NCBI GenBank assembly: GCA_947598455.1
Contig: CANQFI010000096.1
Coordinates: 1 to 5,616, forward strand
Origin: an uncultured Bacilli bacterium
GTDB lineage: Bacteria > Bacillota_I > Bacilli_A > RF39 > UBA660
Length of the DNA: 5,616 bases
Direction: 5' to 3'
The notes under the pieces were generated by a model that did no database searches, had not been told where the DNA came from, and saw nothing but the letters and a program-made list of their open reading frames with translations. A program made the position numbers and the translations under genes. The stretch's first letter is position 1, and every line of letters begins with the position of its first letter. This document shows, piece by piece, positions 1 to 5,115 of the stretch.

Positions 1-30
1 AAAAAAACATTCAAGATAAATGAATGTTTT
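1..30 (-). terminator. Intrinsic terminator of the tRNA-Glu gene
   Basis: A perfect 10-bp inverted repeat (arms at 4-13 and 21-30, loop of 7) lies just downstream of the tRNA in the minus direction. It is followed on the minus strand by a run of T (positions 7 to 1, partly inside the stem). The stem is A/T-rich, as in the other terminators of this window. Confidence 0.8.
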
Positions 31-39
31 ATTTTAAAT

Positions 40-116
40 TGGTGACCTGTACGGGATTCGGACCCGTGTATGTAACCTTGAGAGGGTTATGTGTTAAACC
101 GCTTCACCAACAGGCC
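40..116 (-). tRNA. tRNA-Glu (anticodon CUC)
   Basis: The minus strand folds into a full cloverleaf of 77 nt including an encoded CCA. The 7-bp acceptor stem is GGCCUGU/ACAGGUC with a G2-U71 pair. The D arm starts with GUG and pairs with CAC. The anticodon stem is UAACC/GGUUA with loop CUCUCAA, which places CUC (80-82 on the plus strand) in the anticodon, reading GAG. The variable loop is 5 nt and the T stem is ACGGG/CCCGU. The overall sequence resembles known Bacillota tRNA-Glu genes. Oddity: the T loop is UCCGAAU where UUCGAAU is expected, so the near-universal U55 (pseudouridine site) is C. Because tRNA-Glu(UUC) can also read GAG by wobble, this isoacceptor may be partly dispensable (inference). 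Confidence 0.93.
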
Positions 117-129
117 TTTGACATAGTTA

Positions 130-158
130 ATTCTATCATATGAGTAATAATTTGACAA
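130..158 (-). promoter_or_regulatory. Promoter of tRNA-Glu
   Basis: On the minus strand, TTGTCA (153-158) and TAGAAT (130-135) are separated by exactly 17 nt, matching five of six bases in each housekeeping hexamer. The -10 lies 13 nt upstream of the mature tRNA 5' end, leaving a short 5' leader for RNase P. It sits just after the terminator of the preceding operon, so the tRNA looks independently transcribed. Confidence 0.75.
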
Positions 159-160
159 TT

Positions 161-186
161 AAAAAATACTTCTTAACGAAGTATTT
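161..186 (-). terminator. Intrinsic terminator of the salvage/BI-1 operon
   Basis: A 9-bp perfect hairpin (arms 164-172 and 178-186, loop 173-177) is followed on the minus strand by a T tract reaching 161. The stem overlaps the stop codon of the Bax inhibitor-like gene. It separates that operon from the tRNA promoter. Confidence 0.85.
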
Positions 187-835
187 AGTCACGAGAATTA
201 CCAAATAACTCTAGTAATCTTATAAAAATATTAATAAAATCTAGAAATAATTCAAATGCACAATAAATTGCTTTATTATCAATATCTCCTAAAAACATTG
301 GATCAATAACTTTTTGGATGTCATAAGCAACATAGGCACTAAAGATTAAAATGGTAGCTATACAAGTAAACATATTTAATGTGTTATTAGCTAAAAATAT
401 ATTAATTATTTCTAGGATTATAATAGCAATTAAAGCTACTAAAAGATAAATACTCCATTTTGATAAATCTATATTAGTAGTTTTACCAATGATAGCAAAG
501 ATACCAAAGATAATAGCTGTTGCTAAGAAAACATATGTTATTGAGCTACTTGTATATTGCATAAATAAACCATTAAATGATAAGCCTGTTAATGCTGTAT
601 AAAAAATATATAGTATTTTGGCAAGAAGAGGATTTAACTTACGAAGGGCAAAGATAAGTACTAAGGCTATAACAATTTCAGCTATAGCATAAATTAAAGG
701 AGTACCACTACCAAATAAGCTAAAAACCATAGTACTAATAGTTTCATTAAATGTTGTAACATATGAGATACCAAAGCATACTAGTAGGCCTATAAATAGC
801 CAACCAAAAGTATTTGTTAAAATATTATTTTTCAT
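185..835 (-). CDS. Bax inhibitor-1 (YetJ-like/TMBIM) family membrane protein
   Basis: A 216-residue, very hydrophobic protein with about seven predicted membrane helices (roughly 10-29, 46-64, 69-92, 98-117, 127-148, 153-171, 189-210). The C-terminal half carries the family hallmarks: AYDIQK with Asp172 in helix 6, and LDFINIFIRLLELFGN with Asp199 in helix 7. In the Bacillus subtilis homologue YetJ two such aspartates form the pH-sensitive calcium-leak gate with an arginine in helix 2; R65 is the likely equivalent here (inference). Length is typical of the bacterial family, and it probably acts in the cytoplasmic membrane as an ion leak channel. The start at 835 is supported by AAAGGAAA five nucleotides upstream. 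It is the last gene of the operon, 32 nt after the thioredoxin-like gene. Its physiological role in bacteria is not well defined, so no symbol is given. Confidence 0.87.
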   Translation of the reverse strand: MKNNILTNTFGWLFIGLLVCFGISYVTTFNETISTMVFSLFGSGTPLIYAIAEIVIALVLIFALRKLNPLLAKILYIFYTALTGLSFNGLFMQYTSSSITYVFLATAIIFGIFAIIGKTTNIDLSKWSIYLLVALIAIIILEIINIFLANNTLNMFTCIATILIFSAYVAYDIQKVIDPMFLGDIDNKAIYCAFELFLDFINIFIRLLELFGNSRD

Positions 836-867
836 TTTTATTTCCTTTCATTTTATATATTATTTTA

Positions 868-1395
868 TTATTCATAAACTACTCCACTTGAAACACCATA
901 CAATTCTGTAATAGTATCAAGGGTTTTTGAACTCATTGAGCCAATATAACCATAAACCATTTTTTTATTTTTAATAATAACAGTCATAGGTGTCATCCCC
1001 ATAAATTCATAAAATTTACCTTTTTTATCATCTTTTTCATAGTCAAGGTCTAATTTCTTTATAAAATTTTGGTATTCTTCGGAATCAGTGTCGATCTCAG
1101 CTAAATTTAAGAAATAAACTTTGTAATTATATTTAACCATTTCATAATTTAATGTATCAGCATATTTAATTGTTGCACTACAAGTATCAGTACTTATTAA
1201 TAGTAATTTAGGAGTATCATCATTAAAAAGAAGATTTGCTCCTCCTAAATCAACTTTAAAATATAAACTAGAATCTAATTTTTCAGGTTCTTCTTCATGT
1301 TTTATAAAAAGCGTAATACCAATAATCGTTAGGCAAGCAATAAGAACTAAATAAATAGCAAAATTATTTTTTAAATGATTAAGTATTTTATTCAT
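868..1395 (-). CDS. Membrane-anchored thioredoxin-fold protein with a single active-site cysteine
   Basis: A 175-residue protein with a short basic N-terminus, one membrane helix (about 12-31) and an extracytoplasmic domain. The domain follows the thioredoxin order: a strand ending in LLLIST, then DTC-S-A-T (C72) at the start of a helix, a second strand KVYFLNLAEI (92-101), a GMTPMTVII segment with probable cis-Pro136, and a final strand/helix (145-166). The usual CxxC is C72-S-A-T75, so there is no resolving cysteine; Cys21 lies in the membrane. It resembles thioredoxin-like proteins of the PedC/BrcD 'bacteriocin transport accessory' type, but no bacteriocin gene is visible, so I do not adopt that name. 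The ATG lies inside the end of the uridine phosphorylase gene (8-nt overlap), with AGAGGA 7 nt upstream, suggesting translational coupling. The fold call is fairly secure; the function is not. Confidence 0.7.
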   Translation of the reverse strand: MNKILNHLKNNFAIYLVLIACLTIIGITLFIKHEEEPEKLDSSLYFKVDLGGANLLFNDDTPKLLLISTDTCSATIKYADTLNYEMVKYNYKVYFLNLAEIDTDSEEYQNFIKKLDLDYEKDDKKGKFYEFMGMTPMTVIIKNKKMVYGYIGSMSSKTLDTITELYGVSSGVVYE

Positions 1396-2161
1396 TTTTG
1401 GTTCCTCTAATCAAGTTAGTTATAGCTTTAATAGCAACATTAATTTCTTTATTAACATCAAAATCATTATTGTTAGAGATTCCTCTTTTTTCTAGCTCTT
1501 GATTCCAAACCACTAATAAAACGGCGGCAGCTTTTAGTCTTAAAACACTTGATACAATATATAAGGCTGCTGTTTCCATTTCACTACATAATGCGCCAGC
1601 TTTAATCCAAGCTTGCCATTTATCTTCTAGTTCATATCCAACCGGCATTTTTTCAGGATCATGTTGACCATAAAAGGAATCCTTACATTGGACAATTCCA
1701 ACATGATTAGGATAATCTAGTTCATCAGCTGCGTTTTTTAAAGCATTAGTTAATTCTAAATTAGCTACAGCTGGGAACTCAACTGGAACATACTCTTTAC
1801 TAGTTCCTTCTTGGCGAATAGCTGCCTCGGCAATAACAATGTCACCAGCGTTAACGTTAAGCTGCATACCACCACTTGTTCCAACTCGAATTAAGTTTTC
1901 AATACCAATTGAAGCTAATTCTTCAACACAGATAGCGGTTGAAGGTCCACCCATACCAGTTGAAATTACTAAAACATATTCATTATCTATTTGGCCAAGA
2001 TAGCTAGTGTATTCACGATTTTCCCCTATCTTATAAGAATTAGATAATTTAGAAGCGATTTTTTCAACGCGACCTGGATCACCAGGTAAAATAGCATACT
2101 TAGCACCTTTTATGTCAGATTTTGATAAACCAATATGATACATTTTTTCTGTTTTTTCCAT
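1388..2161 (-). CDS. udp: Uridine phosphorylase (Gram-positive subfamily)
   Basis: This enzyme splits uridine (or deoxyuridine) with phosphate into uracil and (deoxy)ribose-1-phosphate in the cytoplasm. The 257 residues align along their length with the nucleoside phosphorylase-I family: HIGLSKSDI, LPGDPGRVEKIA (phosphate-binding Gly27, Arg31), R49, STGMGGPS (67-74), RVGTSG with R92 and T95, and SEMET (193-197) for ribose binding. The base-specificity loop reads KDSFYGQH (160-167). Its Lys160 and His167 have the same spacing as Lys162 and His169 described for Streptococcus pyogenes uridine phosphorylase; the Escherichia coli enzyme uses Gln and Arg there. An in-frame ATG at 2242 would add 27 residues, but they overlap the deaminase gene and look like its out-of-frame shadow. 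The ATG at 2161 has AGGAGGG 5 nt upstream (2167-2173), overlapping the deaminase stop codon. It lies directly downstream of the deaminase, which makes its substrate. Confidence 0.9.
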   Translation of the reverse strand: MEKTEKMYHIGLSKSDIKGAKYAILPGDPGRVEKIASKLSNSYKIGENREYTSYLGQIDNEYVLVISTGMGGPSTAICVEELASIGIENLIRVGTSGGMQLNVNAGDIVIAEAAIRQEGTSKEYVPVEFPAVANLELTNALKNAADELDYPNHVGIVQCKDSFYGQHDPEKMPVGYELEDKWQAWIKAGALCSEMETAALYIVSSVLRLKAAAVLLVVWNQELEKRGISNNNDFDVNKEINVAIKAITNLIRGTKNE

Positions 2162-2171
2162 TATAACCCTC

Positions 2172-2582
2172 CTATAATTTAAAGCTTTCTGGTAATAATT
2201 CAGCGATGGAATATGAATAAATTTTGTCTTCTTCGTCATCATAAGTATAAATCATAAATTCAGGATTAGTATATTCAGATAAAAATTGACGACAATAACC
2301 ACAAGGTAAAGTCTTACTAAAAGATGGAGCATCTAATTTTTTGGCAACAACAGCGATAGCTTTAAACTCTTTTTGGCCATCAGTTAAGGCTTTAATAAAA
2401 GCAGAGCGCTCAGCACAAATTGATTCTATTCCATGATTTTCAACATTAAAACCAGTATAAATAGTACCATTTTGACATAATAAAGCGGCTCCAACTGTAA
2501 AATTTGAATATTTACAACAAAAATTTTGATTAGCTATACTTTTAGCTTGAGATATTAAATTTGAAATTAATTCTTTATTCAT
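2172..2582 (-). CDS. cdd: Cytidine deaminase
   Basis: This enzyme hydrolyses cytidine and deoxycytidine to uridine and deoxyuridine in pyrimidine salvage. The 136-residue length is that of the small, homotetrameric Gram-positive type. Visible motifs are FTVGAAL (28-34), GFNVEN (44-49) for ribose binding, CAER (56-59) with zinc ligand Cys56 and catalytic Glu58, and PCGYCRQ (93-99) with zinc ligands Cys94 and Cys97. All key residues are present. The ATG at 2582 has AGGA 9 nt upstream, a rather loose SD. It is the first gene of the operon, and only 10 nt separate its stop from the uridine phosphorylase start, so the two enzymes act in succession and are probably co-translated. Confidence 0.95.
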   Translation of the reverse strand: MNKELISNLISQAKSIANQNFCCKYSNFTVGAALLCQNGTIYTGFNVENHGIESICAERSAFIKALTDGQKEFKAIAVVAKKLDAPSFSKTLPCGYCRQFLSEYTNPEFMIYTYDDEEDKIYSYSIAELLPESFKL

Positions 2583-2606
2583 ACTTTCACATCCTATTAA
2601 TATTTT

Positions 2607-2612
2607 ATCATA
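2607..2612 (-). promoter_or_regulatory. Possible -10 element for the cdd operon
   Basis: TATGAT on the minus strand lies 24 nt upstream of the cdd ATG, directly after the terminator of the preceding gene. No good -35 is found at 16-18 nt, because the terminator hairpin occupies that place. The operon needs a start here if the terminator works, but this particular call is weak. Confidence 0.3.
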
Positions 2613-2641
2613 AATAAAAGGAAAAGACTATTGTCTTTCCC
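2612..2641 (-). terminator. Intrinsic terminator of the unknown 316-residue gene
   Basis: Arms 2633-2641 and 2620-2628 pair over 9 bp (one G-U) around a TATT loop. On the minus strand the stem is followed by TTTTATTT (2619-2612). The first stem base belongs to the TAG stop of the gene. It separates that gene from cdd. Confidence 0.85.
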
Positions 2642-3591
2642 TAATTAATTTCAAACGAATATTTTGGTCTTCGTTCTTCTTTTAATTTTGGTAAATTGAT
2701 AATTTCACGAGAATTTAAGAAGTTACTATAGTAAGCTAATAAATCTTTTTCAGAATTAGATTCAGGTAAATTAACTTTACTATATAATGAAGATATTTGG
2801 AACAATTTAAGATTCATTGATAATTTAACTTCTAATTCTTGATAATCTTGATATGTAAATAAATCTAATTGAATTGGTTCAGATTCCTCTTTTTTAATTG
2901 CTTTTTCTAAAAGAGCATTTTGATCATAAATAGCAGATATTTTTAAATTATGTTTATTAAAAGCGACAATATATTCATTACCATAATAGATATCCCAAAA
3001 TAATTTAGTTATACCTTTTAAATGAGATCTTAATTTAGAATAAGTTTTAAAAATAATTAATGGTGAATAATGATCTCTATTAGAAGTAAAATCATCAATA
3101 TAGCTTAAAAATTCTTTATATTCTTTTTTATCTAAAGTAACAGCTGCAGCAAATTTTAATTCATTTATATACTGATCAATATTGTTAAATACTTTAATTA
3201 TATATTTATTGTTACGGTCTAAGAAGATTTTTTTAAGACGAGATTCTTCTGTATCATGAAGATATTCTTCTAAAGATAATTCATTAGAATTTTCAGCATA
3301 AATATCATGGATTTCTTTGACAATTTTAATTACTTCTTCTAATTCATAATTATCTATAAAGCCAAGTGTTCTACTTAATAATTCTAAGTATAAAGGTAGA
3401 TTTATATCATTATCTTTAAAATAAGCAATATTGTCTATTAAAAATGCAATTAGTTCTTCTTCTAAATTTAATTTTTTTAAGAATTCATAGATGCTAATGA
3501 TATTTTTTTTATCATACCCAATTTGTACTTTATTATATGAATCGCAATTAAAACGTCTTAAGAAATCATTGATTTCTAAAATGTTTTTCAT
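2641..3591 (-). CDS. Protein of unknown function with an internal QLDLF clamp-like motif
   Basis: I do not recognise this 316-residue protein. It has no signal peptide or membrane helix and is rich in Lys, Glu, Leu, Ile and Asn, suggesting a mostly helical cytoplasmic protein. Residues about 30-125 look like a run of amphipathic helices. A mixed region follows (about 128-230; YIVAFNKHNLKISAIY could be a beta hairpin). A short charged, probably flexible stretch EEESEP-like (KKEESEPI, 233-240) precedes QLDLF (241-245), then another helical segment (about 247-270) and a basic C-terminal tail (LKEERRPK). QLDLF matches the bacterial sliding-clamp binding consensus QL[SD]LF, which could mean a link to replication or repair, but one pentapeptide is thin evidence. 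The ATG at 3591 has AGAGGGG (3601-3607) 9 nt upstream. The gene is monocistronic, with its own promoter and terminator. Confidence 0.8.
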   Translation of the reverse strand: MKNILEINDFLRRFNCDSYNKVQIGYDKKNIISIYEFLKKLNLEEELIAFLIDNIAYFKDNDINLPLYLELLSRTLGFIDNYELEEVIKIVKEIHDIYAENSNELSLEEYLHDTEESRLKKIFLDRNNKYIIKVFNNIDQYINELKFAAAVTLDKKEYKEFLSYIDDFTSNRDHYSPLIIFKTYSKLRSHLKGITKLFWDIYYGNEYIVAFNKHNLKISAIYDQNALLEKAIKKEESEPIQLDLFTYQDYQELEVKLSMNLKLFQISSLYSKVNLPESNSEKDLLAYYSNFLNSREIINLPKLKEERRPKYSFEIN

Positions 3592-3645
3592 ACAACAAAA
3601 CCCCTCTTCTTGTCATAAATTTTACATTTAAAAGGGGTTTGTTGT
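3592..3645 (-). promoter_or_regulatory. Inverted repeat covering the RBS of the 316-residue gene
   Basis: Arms at 3592-3605 and 3633-3645 are complementary over 13 bp with one bulged base, around a 27-nt loop that itself holds a 5-bp inverted repeat (3616-3620 and 3626-3630). One arm ends against the ATG and contains the SD AGAGGGG. RNA entering from the upstream carboxypeptidase gene would hide the SD, whereas RNA started at the promoter inside the loop would lack the 5' arm. It may also serve as a weak terminator for the carboxypeptidase gene, since the distal arm is GGGGTTTTGTTGT on the minus strand, but it lacks a clean T run. Confidence 0.6.
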
Positions 3646-3648
3646 CAA
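3619..3648 (-). promoter_or_regulatory. Promoter of the 316-residue gene
   Basis: On the minus strand, a perfect TTGACA (3643-3648) and TAAAAT (3619-3624) are separated by 18 nt. Transcription would start near 3612, giving a leader of about 20 nt that still includes the SD. The -35 overlaps the far arm of the inverted repeat. Confidence 0.7.
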
Positions 3649-3656
3649 ATTTTGTT

Positions 3657-4685
3657 TTAATTTGCGTAAGTACTAGTTATACCAAAATATGATTCAACAG
3701 TTATCCAATCACCATTATTATATAGTTTTTCAGCTAATTCTTTGCCAACATAACGATAATGCCATGGTTCATACATATAACCTGTTTCATTGTCTTTGCC
3801 TTTAGGATACCTTAAAGTAAAACCATATTTATAGGCATTAGCAAATAGCCATTTACCATCAGCACGATCTTCTAAAGCTTCATCAACCCAGTTTAAATCC
3901 ATAGCAGTACCAGTTTGATGTTCTGAATGACCAGGGCGAGCAGAATAAGTATCAGCTTCTTCTTGGCTATAAGTAGTTACATGACGATTATATATTTTAG
4001 ATTGTAAATCATAAGAACGGAAACCACTTTGAATAGATAAAGTTATACCATCCTTTTTTGCAGCTTCTAACATTTTATTAAAGGCTTCTTCAGTTTCTTT
4101 TTCTAAACTTGTACCATAATCTTGAGGAACAGAATATGTTTTGTTAGCTACTATATAACCTTCAATATAGGTTACACCATTTATTTCAATACCTTCATAA
4201 CCTTTAGAAGTAGTAAAAGTTTTATAAGAATTTTCATCTTTTAGAAGATTTAAATCAAGATTTATCCCTTCCCCATATACTTTTAAGGTAAATTCTTCAT
4301 TAGCTTTATGACCATTAGAATCTTCAGCAGTATATTTTAATTTGTATGTACCAGATTTATCAAAATCATATGTTCCTTCAACAGAAACTGGTAAATCTTT
4401 ATTAGCACTATCAGTTGCAGATACACCACTTAATAAATCTATTTCTGTACCAACTTTAGTTCTTAAGATATCAGATGAAAATTTAATAATAGGTTTTTCA
4501 TTATCATTATTACCAGTATTATTACTATTTTCATTTGTATTTTCCGTAGTATTTGGAGTCTGTTTAGAAAATAAGTTATTATTAAAAACTAAATAAGCAA
4601 TTCCACCAAAAATTAATAAAGGAAGAAGAATTAAGATAACTAAACCAGTCTTAGTTAATCTTTTTTTACTTTTTGTTTTAGCCAT
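3657..4685 (-). CDS. Membrane-anchored D-alanyl-D-alanine carboxypeptidase (VanY/DacY family)
   Basis: A zinc peptidase that trims the terminal D-Ala from peptidoglycan stem peptides outside the membrane. The 342 residues show a Lys-rich start, one membrane helix (about 14-34) with no lipobox cysteine, an Asn/Thr-rich linker (42-62), an Ig-like domain of the DUF5011 type (about 64-138, with GTYDFDKSGTYKLKYTAEDSNG), then the VanY domain (about 178-325). The latter has SGFRSY (220-225), SEHQTGTAMD (254-263) giving zinc ligands His256 and Asp263, and EPWH (306-309) with catalytic Glu306 and zinc ligand His309; all key residues are present. A GTG at 4721 would add 12 residues but falls on the -10 box, so the ATG at 4685 is chosen although its SD (GAAAG, 10 nt upstream) is weak. 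Its real substrate could also be a tetrapeptide (L,D-type relatives exist). It appears monocistronic, divergent from the DUF1653 gene. Confidence 0.9.
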   Translation of the reverse strand: MAKTKSKKRLTKTGLVILILLPLLIFGGIAYLVFNNNLFSKQTPNTTENTNENSNNTGNNDNEKPIIKFSSDILRTKVGTEIDLLSGVSATDSANKDLPVSVEGTYDFDKSGTYKLKYTAEDSNGHKANEEFTLKVYGEGINLDLNLLKDENSYKTFTTSKGYEGIEINGVTYIEGYIVANKTYSVPQDYGTSLEKETEEAFNKMLEAAKKDGITLSIQSGFRSYDLQSKIYNRHVTTYSQEEADTYSARPGHSEHQTGTAMDLNWVDEALEDRADGKWLFANAYKYGFTLRYPKGKDNETGYMYEPWHYRYVGKELAEKLYNNGDWITVESYFGITSTYAN

Positions 4686-4711
4686 AAAATTCACACTTTC
4701 TAACTTAGTTA

Positions 4712-4740
4712 AATATACCACAATTAGGATAGTTTTTCAA
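4712..4740 (-). promoter_or_regulatory. Promoter of the D,D-carboxypeptidase gene
   Basis: On the minus strand, TTGAAA (4735-4740) and TATATT (4712-4717) are separated by 17 nt. The expected start near 4705 gives a 20-nt leader before the ATG at 4685. Its -35 lies back to back with the plus-strand TTGACT at 4742-4747. Confidence 0.7.
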
Positions 4741-4741
4741 T

Positions 4742-4769
4742 TTGACTAGGTTTATTTTGATAGTATAAA
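4742..4769 (+). promoter_or_regulatory. Possible upstream promoter of the DUF1653 gene
   Basis: TTGACT (4742-4747) and TATAAA (4764-4769) are separated by 16 nt. The start would be near 4776, inside the palindrome described next. It is an alternative to the extended -10 promoter downstream; I cannot tell which one is used. Confidence 0.45.
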
Positions 4770-4786
4770 TAACAAGTATTTGTTAT
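4769..4786. promoter_or_regulatory. Palindromic operator candidate
   Basis: ATAACAA-GTAT-TTGTTAT is a perfect 7-bp inverted repeat with a 4-bp centre. It lies between the -10 of the upstream promoter and overlaps the extended -10 of the downstream one, a position suited to a dimeric repressor. No regulator gene is visible in the window. Confidence 0.45.
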
Positions 4787-4789
4787 AAT
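4781..4789 (+). promoter_or_regulatory. Extended -10 promoter of the DUF1653 gene
   Basis: TGTTATAAT is a perfect TGnTATAAT extended -10. It has no clear -35 at 17 nt, which extended -10 promoters can do without. The start near 4796 leaves a leader of about 15 nt containing the SD. Confidence 0.6.
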
Positions 4790-4810
4790 TTGGATAGAAA
4801 GGATACGCTA

Positions 4811-5071
4811 ATGGAAGAATTAAAAATTAAAGGTATTTATAAACATTTTAAAGGAGATTACTATTTAGTAGAAGATATTGCTTTAAGTAGTGATGATGGG
4901 GTTACTAAATACGTAATTTATCGTAAATTATATGAAGATGGAGGTTTATACATTAGAGAATTAAATGATTTTTTAGCAGATGTTAATAAAGATAAATATC
5001 CTAATGTAGTACAAAAAAAGAAATTTGAATTACAAGAAATTGAAAGTAAAAAAAGTAAATTTGTAAAATAA
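4811..5071 (+). CDS. DUF1653 domain protein
   Basis: An 86-residue cytoplasmic protein. Residues 8-55 match the DUF1653 pattern: GIYKHFKGDYYLV near the start, then a VIYRKLYEDGGLYIRELNDF block (35-54) corresponding to the family's VVYRxLYGxxxLWVRP-type core. This looks like a small all-beta module. The family is widespread and uncharacterised, so no reaction can be given. A Lys-rich C-terminal tail (68-86) follows the domain. A TTG seven codons upstream could start translation, but it lies next to the -10 region; the ATG at 4811 has AAAGGA (4798-4803) 7 nt upstream and is preferred. It is the only plus-strand gene of the window, flanked by divergent promoters on one side and a shared terminator on the other, so it is a single-gene unit. 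Confidence 0.87.
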   Translation: MEELKIKGIYKHFKGDYYLVEDIALSSDDGVTKYVIYRKLYEDGGLYIRELNDFLADVNKDKYPNVVQKKKFELQEIESKKSKFVK

Positions 5072-5115
5072 AAGAAGAAATATTAGTAAAAATAATTATT
5101 TCTTCTTTTATTTTA
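5064..5115. terminator. Bidirectional terminator between convergent genes
   Basis: Arms 5064-5082 and 5097-5115 form a perfect 19-bp A/T-rich stem with a 14-nt loop. Read on either strand the 3' arm is T-rich and continues into T-rich sequence. It overlaps both stop codons: TAA at 5069-5071 on plus, and TAA at 5108-5110 on minus. Confidence 0.85.

Noticed and set aside
836..867. Separate promoter for the Bax inhibitor-like gene
   Set aside because: AT-rich -10-like sequences are present, but no -35 fits at 16-18 nt. The spacing is compatible with continuation of the operon.
868..1395. Bacteriocin transport accessory protein
   Set aside because: The thioredoxin-like fold is similar, but there is no bacteriocin, immunity or ABC transporter gene in the window and the CxxC is incomplete.
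2162..2242. N-terminal extension of uridine phosphorylase from the ATG at 2242
   Set aside because: The 27 extra residues fall inside the cdd coding region and do not resemble the family. The ATG at 2161 has a strong SD at the right distance and gives the normal N-terminus.
4342..4596. Open frame of 84 codons on the plus strand
   Set aside because: It lies antisense inside the D,D-carboxypeptidase gene, over its linker and Ig-like domain. It has no SD or promoter and no family resemblance.
4686..4721. GTG start of the carboxypeptidase gene at 4721
   Set aside because: It coincides with the TATATT -10 box and has no SD, so it would lie upstream of the transcript start.
4790..4810. TTG start of the DUF1653 gene
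   Set aside because: It directly follows the extended -10, so it would lie upstream of or at the RNA start. The ATG at 4811 has AAAGGA at 7 nt.
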